From Prevotella sp. UBA5387 (GTDB lineage: Bacteria > Bacteroidota > Bacteroidia > Bacteroidales > Bacteroidaceae), in the NCBI GenBank assembly GCA_002407775.1, contig DHOP01000013.1, forward strand, positions 1-42,151: DNA of 42,151 nt. Reading direction: 5' to 3'. This document shows, piece after piece, positions 1-9,572 of this stretch. The translations under genes and the position numbers were made by a program. Positions within the stretch are counted from its first letter, which is position 1. Each line of letters begins with the position of its first letter. Under the pieces are notes generated by a model. The model was not told where the DNA came from and did no database searches. It worked only from the letters and a program-made list of their open reading frames with translations.

Positions 1-22
1 GCCTGTTTTGACACACCCTCTT
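1..22. repeat. Left copy of a 22-bp terminal inverted repeat
   Basis: Read outward from the window, this stretch gives GGGTGTGTCAAAACAGGC preceded by AAGA. The same 22 bases are found, also reading outward, at 42129-42150. The match is exact. An insertion element shows the same terminal sequence at both of its ends, so two copies of one element flanking the contig would produce this. No transposase lies inside the window. That these are IS ends is an inference. Confidence 0.7.
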
Positions 23-80
23 TTATTTTTCTTGCTTGTCGAGAGTATTTATCTAAATCTCGAGACTGCCATATTAGGTT

Positions 81-1931
81 TTAGAACTCAATTATCAAAG
101 TCGCTTTTGGAGCAAGTTGAATGTTCTTTGTCAAGTCTATGGTATTACCGGTAATTATATCTTTGGCAGTAGCGTGACCAGCGAGGAACTCAGCATATCG
201 CGAAATCTGTAGTTCATTGTTGGCACGCTTCCCATTCAGAATGATCATTACGGTGTGGCCGTTGTGCTGACGAGCAACAACATAGATACCCTTATAAGGG
301 ATAAACTGAGTCATAGTGCCCTCTGATACAACGGCATTGCCTTGTCTCCAGTGAAGTAGACTGCTAATCCATGTGAAAATTGCGTTCTGATCGGCTGAGC
401 GACCTTCAGCGGTGAAGCAGTTATGAGCATCGCCTGGGAAACCACCAGGGAAGTCTTGGCGCACATAACCGTCATTATTTGCCTTAGTGCCGTTCATCAA
501 CACCTCTGTGCCATAGTAAAGTTGAGGTATGCGATTAACGGTGAGCAGCAGTGCATATGCCTGTTTCAAAACGTCCGTATCCATGCCGTTACCTAGGTAC
601 CGATCGGTATCGTGGTTTTCAAGGAATGCCATGACATTCTTGGGATTAGGATAGAGGTAATCGTAAACGAAATCATTGTAAGCCCTATTGAACCCATTCC
701 ACCAGTCGTCCGTCTCCTCATTCTTAGCCATACTTAACGCTTCAAAGAATGCAAAGTCCATAACGGTCTTGAGATTGCTATTAATTTTGCTCACCTTAGA
801 GTCTTTTTGCCAAGCCGCAGTGTATCCAGGCTCAGTCACCCAAGTCTCTCCCACAACGTTAAGGTTGGGATATTCCTTATCAATAGCACCAGCCCAATCA
901 GCCATTGATTGACGATCAGCATAAGGATAGGTGTCCATGCGGATGCCGTCAATACCGATAGTTTCAATCCACCACTTAGAATTCTGAGTGAGATACTTCA
1001 GCACGTGAGGGTTCTTCTGGTTAAGATCTGGCATCGATGATACGAACCAGCCTTTTGTCGTCTCGTCCACATCTACCTTTGAAGCGTATGGATCGAGTAC
1101 CGGAGTAAGCTTATAGCTTGTCTGCAAGCCGTAGTTAGGATTATTAAACCAGTCTTTTGAAGGCACGTCCTTGTTCCAAGGGTGGAAGTCTCCGCAATGG
1201 TTGAAGATCATGTCCATCACAACTTTGAGTCCCTTTGCATGAGCCTCATCCACCATTTTGCGATAGTCAGCGTTGGTTCCAAAACGTGGATCCACACGGT
1301 AATAGTTGGTAGTGGCATATCCGTGGTACGTGCTATACTTACCTTCATCGGCAGGACGGTCGTTCTCCATAACAGGGGTTAACCACAAAGCTGTAATACC
1401 TAAATCATTGAAATAGTCCAGATGCTGACGGATACCTTCCAAATCGCCGCCATGTCTTAGACTTGGTGATGTGCGATCACAAAGCATATCCTGCATGCCT
1501 TTGATGCAGTCATTTGAAGGATTGCCGTTGGCAAAACGATCAGGCACTATAAGATAGAGCACATCCTTATTTGTAAAGCCAACTCGTTCGTAGCCTGCCT
1601 TATCTCGATTCTTAAGCTGATACATCACCTTCTTGCTTGAGCGACCTTGCTTAAAATTCAAAGTCATCTGTCCAGCCTTTGCATCCGCAATGTTCAGGTA
1701 GACCAAGAGATAGTTCGGTGAGTCTAATCTTACTAGGCTATCAAGCTTTACACCAGGATAATCAGTAGTTACCGATGCTTCACGAACACCCTGTCCATAG
1801 ACCATGAGCTGTAGGCTCGCATCCTTCATACCCACATACCAATCGGTCGGTTCTATGCGATCGATCTTTACTGCGGCGTTGACCGTAATAAGACAGCAGC
1901 TTAGTGCAAGTAAAGAAAACAGTTTTTTCAT
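81..1931 (-). CDS. susA: Periplasmic GH13 neopullulanase/cyclomaltodextrinase-type amylase (SusA-like)
   Basis: A 616-residue glycoside hydrolase that would cut alpha-1,4 links of malto-oligosaccharides in the periplasm. The length is close to that of Bacteroides SusA (about 617). Residues 1-19 form a signal peptide ending in NAA. An N-terminal beta-sandwich (about 21-110) precedes the GH13 barrel. The four GH13 regions are visible: DMIFNH (240-245), GIRMD with the nucleophile D333, VVGETW with acid/base E362, and ENHD with D441. I chose the ATG at 1931 because the signal peptide begins there; a longer frame from a TTG at 2006 adds 25 hydrophilic residues. It is the last gene of the malQ-susB-pullulanase-susA series and lies 108 bp after the pullulanase. 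The LSCC in the signal is not a convincing lipobox. Family call is firm; substrate preference is inferred. Confidence 0.93.
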   Translation of the reverse strand: MKKLFSLLALSCCLITVNAAVKIDRIEPTDWYVGMKDASLQLMVYGQGVREASVTTDYPGVKLDSLVRLDSPNYLLVYLNIADAKAGQMTLNFKQGRSSKKVMYQLKNRDKAGYERVGFTNKDVLYLIVPDRFANGNPSNDCIKGMQDMLCDRTSPSLRHGGDLEGIRQHLDYFNDLGITALWLTPVMENDRPADEGKYSTYHGYATTNYYRVDPRFGTNADYRKMVDEAHAKGLKVVMDMIFNHCGDFHPWNKDVPSKDWFNNPNYGLQTSYKLTPVLDPYASKVDVDETTKGWFVSSMPDLNQKNPHVLKYLTQNSKWWIETIGIDGIRMDTYPYADRQSMADWAGAIDKEYPNLNVVGETWVTEPGYTAAWQKDSKVSKINSNLKTVMDFAFFEALSMAKNEETDDWWNGFNRAYNDFVYDYLYPNPKNVMAFLENHDTDRYLGNGMDTDVLKQAYALLLTVNRIPQLYYGTEVLMNGTKANNDGYVRQDFPGGFPGDAHNCFTAEGRSADQNAIFTWISSLLHWRQGNAVVSEGTMTQFIPYKGIYVVARQHNGHTVMIILNGKRANNELQISRYAEFLAGHATAKDIITGNTIDLTKNIQLAPKATLIIEF

Positions 1932-2039
1932 TATGAATTGTTTAGAGTTATATTGATCAGTGCGTTTAGATTTATGAGAATAATCAGAGTATCCAGAAAA
2001 TTCCAAGTACTCTGATTACTTGCTGTTTATAGAATTTGG

Positions 2040-3995
2040 TTAGTCGTGCAAGATGAGTGCGCTCTGTGCATCGACTACCACCTTGCCTCCGTTTATGGTT
2101 TCAAGTCCAGCCTCGTTGATGACACCATCACAGCAAACCACCGTCCATTGACCATCTGGCATACTCACTTCTTTGGCGTCCCTGTTAGCATTAAGCAAAA
2201 CAATGATGTTCTTCCATGGTTCGTTGGGCATATCTGTAAGCTGATATCCCACGAAACAAGGCTGTGTAGGGAAGAAACGAAGATGCTCGCGCACTGTTTC
2301 AGCACTTTGTCCACCAAATGCTGGATGATGCTTACGCAAGCTAATAAGGTTGCTATAATAGTCGAACACTTGTGGATAACGCTGAAGATTATCCCAATCC
2401 AAGTGGTTGATACTGTCTGGCGACTCAAAACTGTTGTGAACACCCTTCTTATTTCGCAGCATTTCCTCCCCACTAAGCATGAACGGAACGCCCTGCGAAG
2501 TGAATACAGCTGTCTGTGCAAGCAAGTCAAGGCGGATAAGCTCTCTCTCGTCTATGCCAGGTATCTCCGCGCGAAGACGATCCACAAGACACATATCGTC
2601 ATGGCAACTTACGTAGCTAATCAGTTGACTCGGATCGCCTGCAAATGGCGCTTTCGAGTAGTTTACTTTTGTCTGGTCCACGTCAGGATGAGCAATACCA
2701 CCAGCTATTCCATACTTAAGGCTCTCCTCCTCGCCAGGAATACCAGCAAGGAAAGCACCTTTGGATTCATCAGAGAACGGTCCACGCAGTGCGTCACGTA
2801 TTTCGTCACTGAAAGCGGCGATACGTGGCATCTGTTGCATGTTGGCTTTAATTGCTAGCTTTTCTATTGGATAAGCGCATTGCCCGGCACTCCACCCTTC
2901 ACCATACATGAAGATTGTTGGATCAATTTTGTCCAATTCCTTACGTATAGTGTTCATGGTTTCAATGTCATGAATACCCATCAAGTCAACGCGGAAACCG
3001 TCAATGTGGTACTCATTGACCCAATAGCGCATACTCTCAACCATGAACTGACGCATCAAAGGCTGTTCCGAAGCTGTCTCGTTCTTGCATCCAGAGCCAT
3101 TGCTAGGCTTTCCATCAGGTGTAAAGCGATAGTATTTGTCAGGGTAAGTACGCTGGAAACCACTACCATCCATATCGAATGTGTGGTTATAAACCACATC
3201 GAGGAACACACGGATGCCAGCCTTATGTAAAGCTTGCACCATCTGCTTGAACTCCCGAATACGAGCTGTAGGATTGTAAGGATTGGTGGAATAAGAACCC
3301 TCAGGAACATTATAATTGAGAGGATCGTAACCCCAATTGTACTTGTTCTGTTCTAATTTGGTCTCGTCCACAGAGGCATAGTCAAACGATGGCAAAAGAT
3401 GCACGGCAGTAATACCCAATGATTTCAAATGTTCGATGGCCTTCGGCTCAGTCAAGGCAAGGAATTTACCCTTGTGTTGAAGCCCCGACGATGCATCAAT
3501 GGAGAAGTCCCGGTGATGCATTTCATAAATAATGATGTCACGAGTGGACGGTGTGGGCACCCTCTTATCCCGTGCCCAGCCAACGGGATTAGTGTCGCTT
3601 AGGTCAACGACTGCACCACGCTGGCCATTCACACCCACTGCCTTGGCAAAAACACCAGGGGTCTCTCCTCGTGAGATGTCAAAGGTATAGTATTTCCCCT
3701 TCAGGTCTCCCTTGACACTAGCAGTCCACCGATCTTGACCGTTACGCTTCATCTTAACGGTTTTCACGGTCTTCCCGCCAATGCCGTCATTATAGATACG
3801 TAACTTTACACTTGGCTTGTTAACCTTTCGTTGCTTGTCAATACCGGCCAAACCGTCTTTGGTTGTTGGCGCATTTAGATTGAAAATGGTCTGATTTTTG
3901 GAATAGACCATTTCATCAAAGGTCTTTTGAGCAGCCATTTTTTGGACTCCCAATAGTACAAAGCACAAGGCTATCAATTGTTTTTTCTGTATCAT
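2040..3995 (-). CDS. pulA: Type I pullulanase, GH13 debranching enzyme
   Basis: A 651-residue enzyme expected to hydrolyse alpha-1,6 branch points of starch fragments in the periplasm. The signal peptide is about residues 1-22. A short CBM48-like domain (about 36-140) leads into the barrel. The type I pullulanase signature YNWGYDP is at 219-225. GH13 region I is DVVYNH (266-271), region II GFRVD with nucleophile D337, region III YGEGW with E366, and region IV CHDD with D466. The first seven residues of the longest frame (starting MGSRRNI) are unlike a signal peptide, so the start is placed at MIQKKQ. The protein is shorter than many pullulanases because it has no CBM41. Debranching activity is missing from the classic Bacteroides sus operon, so this Sus cluster has its own debrancher between susB and susA. 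Confidence 0.92.
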   Translation of the reverse strand: MIQKKQLIALCFVLLGVQKMAAQKTFDEMVYSKNQTIFNLNAPTTKDGLAGIDKQRKVNKPSVKLRIYNDGIGGKTVKTVKMKRNGQDRWTASVKGDLKGKYYTFDISRGETPGVFAKAVGVNGQRGAVVDLSDTNPVGWARDKRVPTPSTRDIIIYEMHHRDFSIDASSGLQHKGKFLALTEPKAIEHLKSLGITAVHLLPSFDYASVDETKLEQNKYNWGYDPLNYNVPEGSYSTNPYNPTARIREFKQMVQALHKAGIRVFLDVVYNHTFDMDGSGFQRTYPDKYYRFTPDGKPSNGSGCKNETASEQPLMRQFMVESMRYWVNEYHIDGFRVDLMGIHDIETMNTIRKELDKIDPTIFMYGEGWSAGQCAYPIEKLAIKANMQQMPRIAAFSDEIRDALRGPFSDESKGAFLAGIPGEEESLKYGIAGGIAHPDVDQTKVNYSKAPFAGDPSQLISYVSCHDDMCLVDRLRAEIPGIDERELIRLDLLAQTAVFTSQGVPFMLSGEEMLRNKKGVHNSFESPDSINHLDWDNLQRYPQVFDYYSNLISLRKHHPAFGGQSAETVREHLRFFPTQPCFVGYQLTDMPNEPWKNIIVLLNANRDAKEVSMPDGQWTVVCCDGVINEAGLETINGGKVVVDAQSALILHD

Positions 3996-4062
3996 AATAT
4001 TCCTCCTACTTCCCATTCAATCCATGTCAGACACTCTTTGCGGGAAAATTTATATAGTTATG

Positions 4063-6195
4063 TTACTTTGCCAAAAGCGACATTGTAAATCCGCCACCGC
4101 TTGCTTGATCAATCTTCAGTACGTCACCACGCTTCACTGTCTTATGTTTGATGACGTAATGGTCCGGATTCTTATCATAGGAAGCATCCTTGGCATCAGA
4201 ATAAATGGTGCAATCGTACTTACGACCCTTGTCCAAGAAGTCAAGTTTAACGACACTACGGTGTCCATTCTCATCGCATTTACCACCGACAAACCAGTTG
4301 TTAGTTCCCTTTGCCTTACGTGCAACAGTGATATAATGAGCAGGCTCAGCCTCCAAATACTTTGAGTCGTCCCAATCTACGGCAACATCACGAATGAATT
4401 GGAAAGCATCATCATACTTCTCATAGTTCTCAGGCAGGTCAGCAGCCATCTGCAACGGGCTGTACATCACCAAATAAAGGGACAACTGTCCAACTAAAGT
4501 AGTGTGAACATAGCTGGTGTTATTACTCCATTTAGATAACTTGGTGACAAAGATTCCGGGTGTATAATCCATCGGGCCACCCTGCAAACGTGTGAACGGA
4601 AGGATACATGTATGGTTTGGATTATTGCCTCCGAAAGCCTCATATTCACCACCACGTGCGCTCTCGTTACCCACAAGGTTAGGCCATGTACGACAAAGAC
4701 CAGTAGGACGAGTAGCCTCATGAGCATTGAGCATGATGTGATGCTTAGCTGCTTCCTTCACACAATAGAGGTAATGGTCGTTCATAGCCTGAGAGAAATG
4801 ATGGTCGCCACGTGGAATGATGTCTCCAACATAACCAGATTTCACGGCATCATAGCCATATTGATTCATCAAACTATAGGCCTTTTCCATATGGCGCTCG
4901 TAATTGACAGCACTGGATGAGGTCTCGTGATGCATAAGGATCTTCACTCCTTTGGAATGAGCGTAGTCGTTAAGTCCCTTCAAATCAAAGTCGGGATAAG
5001 GTGTTACAAAATCGAAAACATCCTGTTTCCAATGGTTGGCCCAATCTTCCCAACCTACATTCCAGCCCTCTACAAGGACCTCATCAAGACCGTTCTTGGC
5101 TGCAAAGTCGATATACCGCTTCACCTCTGCGGTGTTGGCAGCATGCCTTCCGTTTGGCTTCACCTTGCTCCAGTCTATCCTATCTAGTTTGATTGATGGG
5201 AACTCGTCGGTATAATTCCAGCTCTTGCGGCCAACAATCATCTCCCACCAAACACCACAGTACTTGATAGGATGAATCCAACTTGTATCTTCAATCTTAC
5301 ATGGCTCATTGAGATTGAGCGTCAACTTGCATGAAAGCATGTCGCGCGCATCATCGCTCACTAGCACTGTACGCCAAGGCGATTGACAAGGAGTTTGCAT
5401 ATAGCCCTTCATTCCTGTGGCATCAGGTGTGAGCCAACTCTCGAAGGTCATTGTCTTGTCATCGAGATTGAGGTGCATTGTGCTATAGTCCACGCAAGCT
5501 GCCTCATGAATATTGAGGTACAAACCATCATTGGTCTTCATCTGAAGTGCGGTCTGCACACCAGTTGGAGAGAAGACTGCAACAGATGAGTTGTTCCAGT
5601 TTACGGCATCATGGAAACGACTTCTAATCTCAGATAAGCGTGATTCCTGAGTCTTTTGCTCCTGTGTGTCATAGTCTCCGGGCAACCACCATGCCGTGTG
5701 ATCCCCGGCCATGGCAAACTGAGTGTGCTCATCCTTGATGACAAAGTAGGTCAAGGAGTCTTGCTGAGGGAACTCGTAGCGTAATCCCATACCATAGTCG
5801 TATACACGAAAACGTACAATAATGTTACGTTTGGTAGCAGGCTGAGCAAGATTTACGGCGAGTTCCGTGTAGTTGTTACGAATGGTTGAAGTTTCCCCCC
5901 ATACAGGCCGCCAAGTCTCATCGAAGCTACTAGTTTTTGTATCGATAATTGTGAAACCATCCATAAGACTTGTCTCGTTCATGCCCTTGCTGGCATGCTT
6001 ATCCTTGGCGAGCTCCAGGCCGAGATGAGAAGGCTTAACAACAGCCTTGTTCTTATAGGTCATTTCATACGTTGGCACGCCATTGCCAGTGAGGGAGAAC
6101 CTCAAACGCACGTTGCCATTAGGCGATTGCACCTCTTGCGCCATAGCTATGGCAGGCAGAAGGAGTACTAATAATAGAGTCTTGAAACGTTGCAT
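4063..6195 (-). CDS. susB: Inverting GH97 alpha-glucosidase (SusB-like)
   Basis: A 710-residue alpha-glucosidase that releases glucose from malto-oligosaccharides in the periplasm. The signal peptide runs to about residue 19 (AMA-Q). From memory, the SusB residues reported as important are E194, E391, E439, E508, E526 and E532. Each finds a Glu here at a constant offset of 15: E179, E376, E424 (HHETS), E493 (AHEAT), E511 (NESA) and E517 (EYEAF). This places it in the inverting, calcium-dependent branch of GH97, not the retaining galactosidase branch. The protein is slightly shorter than Bacteroides SusB (738). It lies 67 bp upstream of the pullulanase and 216 bp downstream of malQ, so it may be cotranscribed with both or have its own promoter in the larger gap. 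Confidence 0.95.
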   Translation of the reverse strand: MQRFKTLLLVLLLPAIAMAQEVQSPNGNVRLRFSLTGNGVPTYEMTYKNKAVVKPSHLGLELAKDKHASKGMNETSLMDGFTIIDTKTSSFDETWRPVWGETSTIRNNYTELAVNLAQPATKRNIIVRFRVYDYGMGLRYEFPQQDSLTYFVIKDEHTQFAMAGDHTAWWLPGDYDTQEQKTQESRLSEIRSRFHDAVNWNNSSVAVFSPTGVQTALQMKTNDGLYLNIHEAACVDYSTMHLNLDDKTMTFESWLTPDATGMKGYMQTPCQSPWRTVLVSDDARDMLSCKLTLNLNEPCKIEDTSWIHPIKYCGVWWEMIVGRKSWNYTDEFPSIKLDRIDWSKVKPNGRHAANTAEVKRYIDFAAKNGLDEVLVEGWNVGWEDWANHWKQDVFDFVTPYPDFDLKGLNDYAHSKGVKILMHHETSSSAVNYERHMEKAYSLMNQYGYDAVKSGYVGDIIPRGDHHFSQAMNDHYLYCVKEAAKHHIMLNAHEATRPTGLCRTWPNLVGNESARGGEYEAFGGNNPNHTCILPFTRLQGGPMDYTPGIFVTKLSKWSNNTSYVHTTLVGQLSLYLVMYSPLQMAADLPENYEKYDDAFQFIRDVAVDWDDSKYLEAEPAHYITVARKAKGTNNWFVGGKCDENGHRSVVKLDFLDKGRKYDCTIYSDAKDASYDKNPDHYVIKHKTVKRGDVLKIDQASGGGFTMSLLAK

Positions 6196-6281
6196 GATAA
6201 TATGTTATTGTCTTATTGAAGTAGTATTTATAGTTATCTATATGGTTATGTAATATTTTAGATACGAAACTCCAATGATGT

Positions 6282-6305
6282 AGAAGTGGCTTGATGGCCA
6301 CCTCT
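6282..6305 (-). other. Possible RNA hairpin in the malQ-susB gap
   Basis: AGAAGTGGC and GCCACCTCT can pair as a 9-bp stem with one mismatch around a 6-base loop. No T-run follows on the minus strand, so it is not a typical terminator. It lies in the susB leader and could affect message stability. Weak evidence. Confidence 0.3.
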
Positions 6306-6392
6306 ATTCACCATTTGTTCCCAGACGGCTATAGATTGCTCGTGCTGGATATATAAAACATTCAATCTTAAAAGAACTAAAACTAATGAGAC

Positions 6393-6414
6393 TAGTAGCA
6401 TTTAAATGCTACTA
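6393..6414 (-). terminator. Perfect 22-bp palindrome overlapping the malQ stop codon
   Basis: TAGTAGCATTT is followed directly by its exact reverse complement. The last bases contain the malQ TAG stop. In RNA it folds into a 9-bp stem with a TTAA loop. The minus strand is then T-rich (TTAGTTTTAGTTCTTTT), so it may act as a partial terminator or a 3-prime stabiliser that sets malQ apart from susB. It could also be a protein binding site. Confidence 0.5.
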
Positions 6415-9087
6415 TCGCACGCTCTCACGCAACATGTCCCAGATATTGAGCATAAACGACTGATTATTCATCAGATCCTCTATATTGATATGCATTCTAT
6501 AGCGCCAGTAATGGTGCGGATTGGCAGGGATATTAATGCGTTCAGCGTTGGCATCGGGCAGTCTAAGTTCCTCGTCCATAGCCAACCAATCTTGCAAACT
6601 CAATATGCAGAGCATACTTGGAGATGTGAGTTGGCGAGAGATAATGTCTCGAGCGAGCCATCCTGGAAGTGGATGGGGGGCTGCGCCGCCACGATATAGC
6701 ATGGTGTTATAATAGTCTTGGGTACGTTCCCAGTCCTCATCCCACCACTGTCTGAGTGTAGGCATGTCATGCGAAGAAAATGTGCAGACAGAGCAGTATG
6801 GATTTCGGGAAAGATGTCCAAAGCGCAAATGCGGATCCTTAGACATCGATTGGATCTCCAAGGAGAGTATGCGCAACTCGTTGGTCACCCATGGCACACA
6901 ATCGGGCACCATTCCAAGGTCCTCGGCACATACTAGCATTCTCGTAGCGTCAACCAGACGAGGTAGCTTCTTCATGGCTTCAGTGTACCAGAATTGGTTG
7001 TGACGACGATAGTAATAATCGTTGTAAAGACGATTAAATGCAGCTTTGTCAGCGTCGTAAAGGGCCTCGTATGTGAAGGCGAACTGAGCCGAGATGCGTG
7101 GATGGTAGAGGTTAGGATTGTTGCAATCACGCACAAAGAGCACATCGCTGATGAGTGCATAAAGCCCGTCTCTCAAATTGAGTTCGGCTTGGTCTGTCTC
7201 CCCATCGAACGCCTTCTCCACCTTACGCTGAGTATCAAAGGCTGGCTTCATCGTCCAAATGTCGTCATGACAATGGTCAAGATACTTATCTTTGACCTCT
7301 GAAGCACGGTCACCGAACACGCGGTCAAGCACCCAGTCGGCAATAAAAGGATCACAGAACTGATGCTCCTGGAATCCAAGACCATAAGATTCTATCTCCT
7401 CGCGCGACATACCAAGGGCTGGAACGAATTGCCCGAGCAATCCATGAACGGCATCCAAAGGAATCTGCCAAATGCGGAAGAATCCCAGTACGTGGTCAAT
7501 GCGGTAGGCATCAAAGAAGCGAGCCATGTATTGTAGTCGGCGTACCCACCATTGGCAACCGTCCTTGACCATCTCATCCCAATTATAGGTGGGGAATCCC
7601 CAATTCTGTCCATTGATCGAGAAGTCGTCTGGCGGAGCACCTGCCTGTCCGTTTAGGTTGAAGTATTTTGGCTCCATCCAAACGTCGCAGCCATATCGAT
7701 TAACCCCAATAGGAATGTCACCCTTGAGAATTACATGGTGTTCTCGGGCATAATCATGGACGGCAGTAAGTTGGTGGTCAAGCACAAACTGTACAAAATA
7801 CCAAAATTCAGCCTCCTTATAGGCCTTGGTGCGGGGATTGCGGAGTACAGAACGGTCATTCTCGTTCCATGTCTTATGTTGAGGCCATTGCATGAAGTCG
7901 GCCGTTCCATAGCGTTCACGAAGCGTACAATAAGCTGCGTAGGGAACAAGCCACTGCTCAGTACGAGCAAAGAAGTCCTGGAATTCACGCGATGCAATCA
8001 TCGCCTTGCCCTCTTGTTCGTAAATCAAATGCAAATAGTCGATCTTCGCCGAGTTCACTCTCTCATAGTCTATCTGTGACAAAGCATTGAGCTGCTCGCC
8101 CAAAGCCTTGAAATCATTACGCTGTTTGCCATCGGCAAGAGGCGGCAACTGGCGGAGATCCACATATTGAGGATGAAGCGCATATACACTGATACAACTG
8201 TAAGGATAGGAATCTGTCCAAGTATGAGTGGTTGTACTATCATTAATCGGGAGAATTTGGAGGACTTTTTGGCCTGTCTTCTCCACATAATCAACCATAG
8301 CTTTGAGATCTCCAAAGTCTCCAACGCCAAAACTGGTCTTGGTTCTAAGCGAGAAAACAGGTATCAGTGTACCTGCCAACTTAGGGTTATAAATGGGGAA
8401 GAAAGCTTGTTCCAGCTCATATACCACTACCTCGCCTTCGTGCAAGTCGGTAAGTTGGACAGATCTGTTGATGCCCGACTCCCAGAGAGGTGTTACATCT
8501 GAAACCTTATCTAAGACTACAAACTTGAACTCAACATTTCCTTCTGCAAAAGCCTGGCCGTCGAGATCCACAACCCACTCGTTGATGTTATGCTCGGTCA
8601 TGTTGATGGCCTGCAGTGCATTCCAATCGCCAAGCATCTTTCCACTGCCAATGATGGCAAGACGCTCTCCACTACGTAATTGTGGGGCACGCACTACAAG
8701 TCGCACCGTTTGAGCAAAGTTCGAGACAGGCAATGGCTTACAGGTACGGTGGTTGATACTTTCTGTAAAAGCAGAACTGTATAGATATGAGTCCTCTGGG
8801 ATATCTTGCCAATGGTCGAAGACAGTATAGTCTCTGGCTTGTTTAGCCGTCAGTTCCAAGCGATGCGTCACCACGCGCCACTCCTGACGTTCCTTTTGGC
8901 CGGCATAGTCTACACTATAATAATAGTCAATCTTGGTGCTTGCTTCAGCCATACTTAGCCGATAACTCCATCGCGAGCCGTCAACTGTACCCATGCGATA
9001 TTGGTTCCACGAACCATTTAGAGCCACATTCAATACGATGTCCTCGCCGAATCTGGTCTGATAATCCACATTAAATATTACGTTCAT
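6412..9087 (-). CDS. malQ: 4-alpha-glucanotransferase, DPE2/MalQ type with two CBM20 domains
   Basis: An 891-residue cytoplasmic GH77 enzyme that moves glucosyl units between malto-oligosaccharides and so handles imported maltodextrin. No signal peptide is present. Two starch-binding CBM20 modules occupy about residues 1-110 and 125-228, as in plant DPE2. The GH77 barrel follows, with nucleophile D531 in YRIDH, acid/base E722 in CAEDLG and D774 in SSHDMP. An insertion separates the catalytic strands, typical of the DPE2 branch. A start at 9114 would add nine residues, but that ATG lies inside the proposed TAACTTTG promoter element, so the start at 9087 (MNVIFN) is preferred. It is the promoter-proximal gene of the minus-strand starch-degradation series, with a palindromic operator about 90 bp upstream. 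Confidence 0.94.
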   Translation of the reverse strand: MNVIFNVDYQTRFGEDIVLNVALNGSWNQYRMGTVDGSRWSYRLSMAEASTKIDYYYSVDYAGQKERQEWRVVTHRLELTAKQARDYTVFDHWQDIPEDSYLYSSAFTESINHRTCKPLPVSNFAQTVRLVVRAPQLRSGERLAIIGSGKMLGDWNALQAINMTEHNINEWVVDLDGQAFAEGNVEFKFVVLDKVSDVTPLWESGINRSVQLTDLHEGEVVVYELEQAFFPIYNPKLAGTLIPVFSLRTKTSFGVGDFGDLKAMVDYVEKTGQKVLQILPINDSTTTHTWTDSYPYSCISVYALHPQYVDLRQLPPLADGKQRNDFKALGEQLNALSQIDYERVNSAKIDYLHLIYEQEGKAMIASREFQDFFARTEQWLVPYAAYCTLRERYGTADFMQWPQHKTWNENDRSVLRNPRTKAYKEAEFWYFVQFVLDHQLTAVHDYAREHHVILKGDIPIGVNRYGCDVWMEPKYFNLNGQAGAPPDDFSINGQNWGFPTYNWDEMVKDGCQWWVRRLQYMARFFDAYRIDHVLGFFRIWQIPLDAVHGLLGQFVPALGMSREEIESYGLGFQEHQFCDPFIADWVLDRVFGDRASEVKDKYLDHCHDDIWTMKPAFDTQRKVEKAFDGETDQAELNLRDGLYALISDVLFVRDCNNPNLYHPRISAQFAFTYEALYDADKAAFNRLYNDYYYRRHNQFWYTEAMKKLPRLVDATRMLVCAEDLGMVPDCVPWVTNELRILSLEIQSMSKDPHLRFGHLSRNPYCSVCTFSSHDMPTLRQWWDEDWERTQDYYNTMLYRGGAAPHPLPGWLARDIISRQLTSPSMLCILSLQDWLAMDEELRLPDANAERINIPANPHHYWRYRMHINIEDLMNNQSFMLNIWDMLRESVR

Positions 9088-9111
9088 AGACTTTAGGCTT
9101 TTAATTTTTTT

Positions 9112-9119
9112 CAAAGTTA
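9112..9119 (-). promoter_or_regulatory. Candidate -7 promoter element for malQ
   Basis: The minus strand reads TAACTTTG, an exact match to the Bacteroidetes TAnnTTTG element. Transcription would start about 20 bases before the ATG at 9087. No TTTG is present at the -33 distance, which is what one would expect of an activator-dependent promoter. Confidence 0.6.
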
Positions 9120-9174
9120 AGAAATAAATGATGATGTGTTCTGTCCACTGTTACGTAAAAAGGAGAAAAAAGAA

Positions 9175-9188
9175 TGCAATCGTTTGCA
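9175..9188. promoter_or_regulatory. LacI-type operator upstream of malQ
   Basis: TGCAATCGTTTGCA is a 14-bp near-perfect palindrome with a central CG, the form bound by LacI/GalR-family proteins. An identical copy is at 13379-13392 upstream of susC. It is 55 bp upstream of the TAACTTTG element. The likely ligand is the LacI-family protein encoded at 12206-13231. Confidence 0.75.
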
Positions 9189-9572
9189 CGAATTTCATAA
9201 AAAAACATCAACTAACTAAAATGCAAATGATTGAATTAAATTGATAGACCAAAAAACGATAGGCTATCAGTCATGAACTATTAAGATAATTACTAGATAG
9301 AAAAAGGTTTACTAACAATCAGGATATGAAATATTTCAGATTCTAAAAGTGAGGAAAATCCCTATCAAACCTGTGAACATGAGGTTAAGAAACGAGAGGA
9401 AAGATGTGCTTCATGTTATGATTCCTAAAAGAGTTCCTTGGCTTTTTGCGCATCATTCAATTAAGGACAGACACACAAAGTTTACCTCTTTTTTACAGAT
9501 ATGAAGGCTATGGTTATAATTTATTTATATGAATTCAACGATCTATCCAACAACTGCCTACCCTTTTGACAT
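9189..9572. other. Non-coding AT-rich stretch between malQ and the PAP2 gene
   Basis: About 380 bases with no credible gene. The only frame of any length at its right end lies mostly antisense to the PAP2 gene. I see no repeat, RNA gene or clear hairpin here. Confidence 0.5.

Noticed and set aside
1932..2006. 25-residue extension of SusA from a TTG codon
   Set aside because: It is hydrophilic and precedes a normal signal peptide starting at the ATG at 1931.
2046..2858. 270-codon plus-strand frame opposite the pullulanase gene
   Set aside because: It is fully antisense to a gene with all GH13 motifs, has no recognisable domain or signal, and its residue mix (many Cys, His, Thr) is typical of a shadow frame.
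9088..9114. Nine-residue extension of MalQ
   Set aside because: That ATG falls within the TAACTTTG promoter element, and the first CBM20 begins right after the downstream Met.
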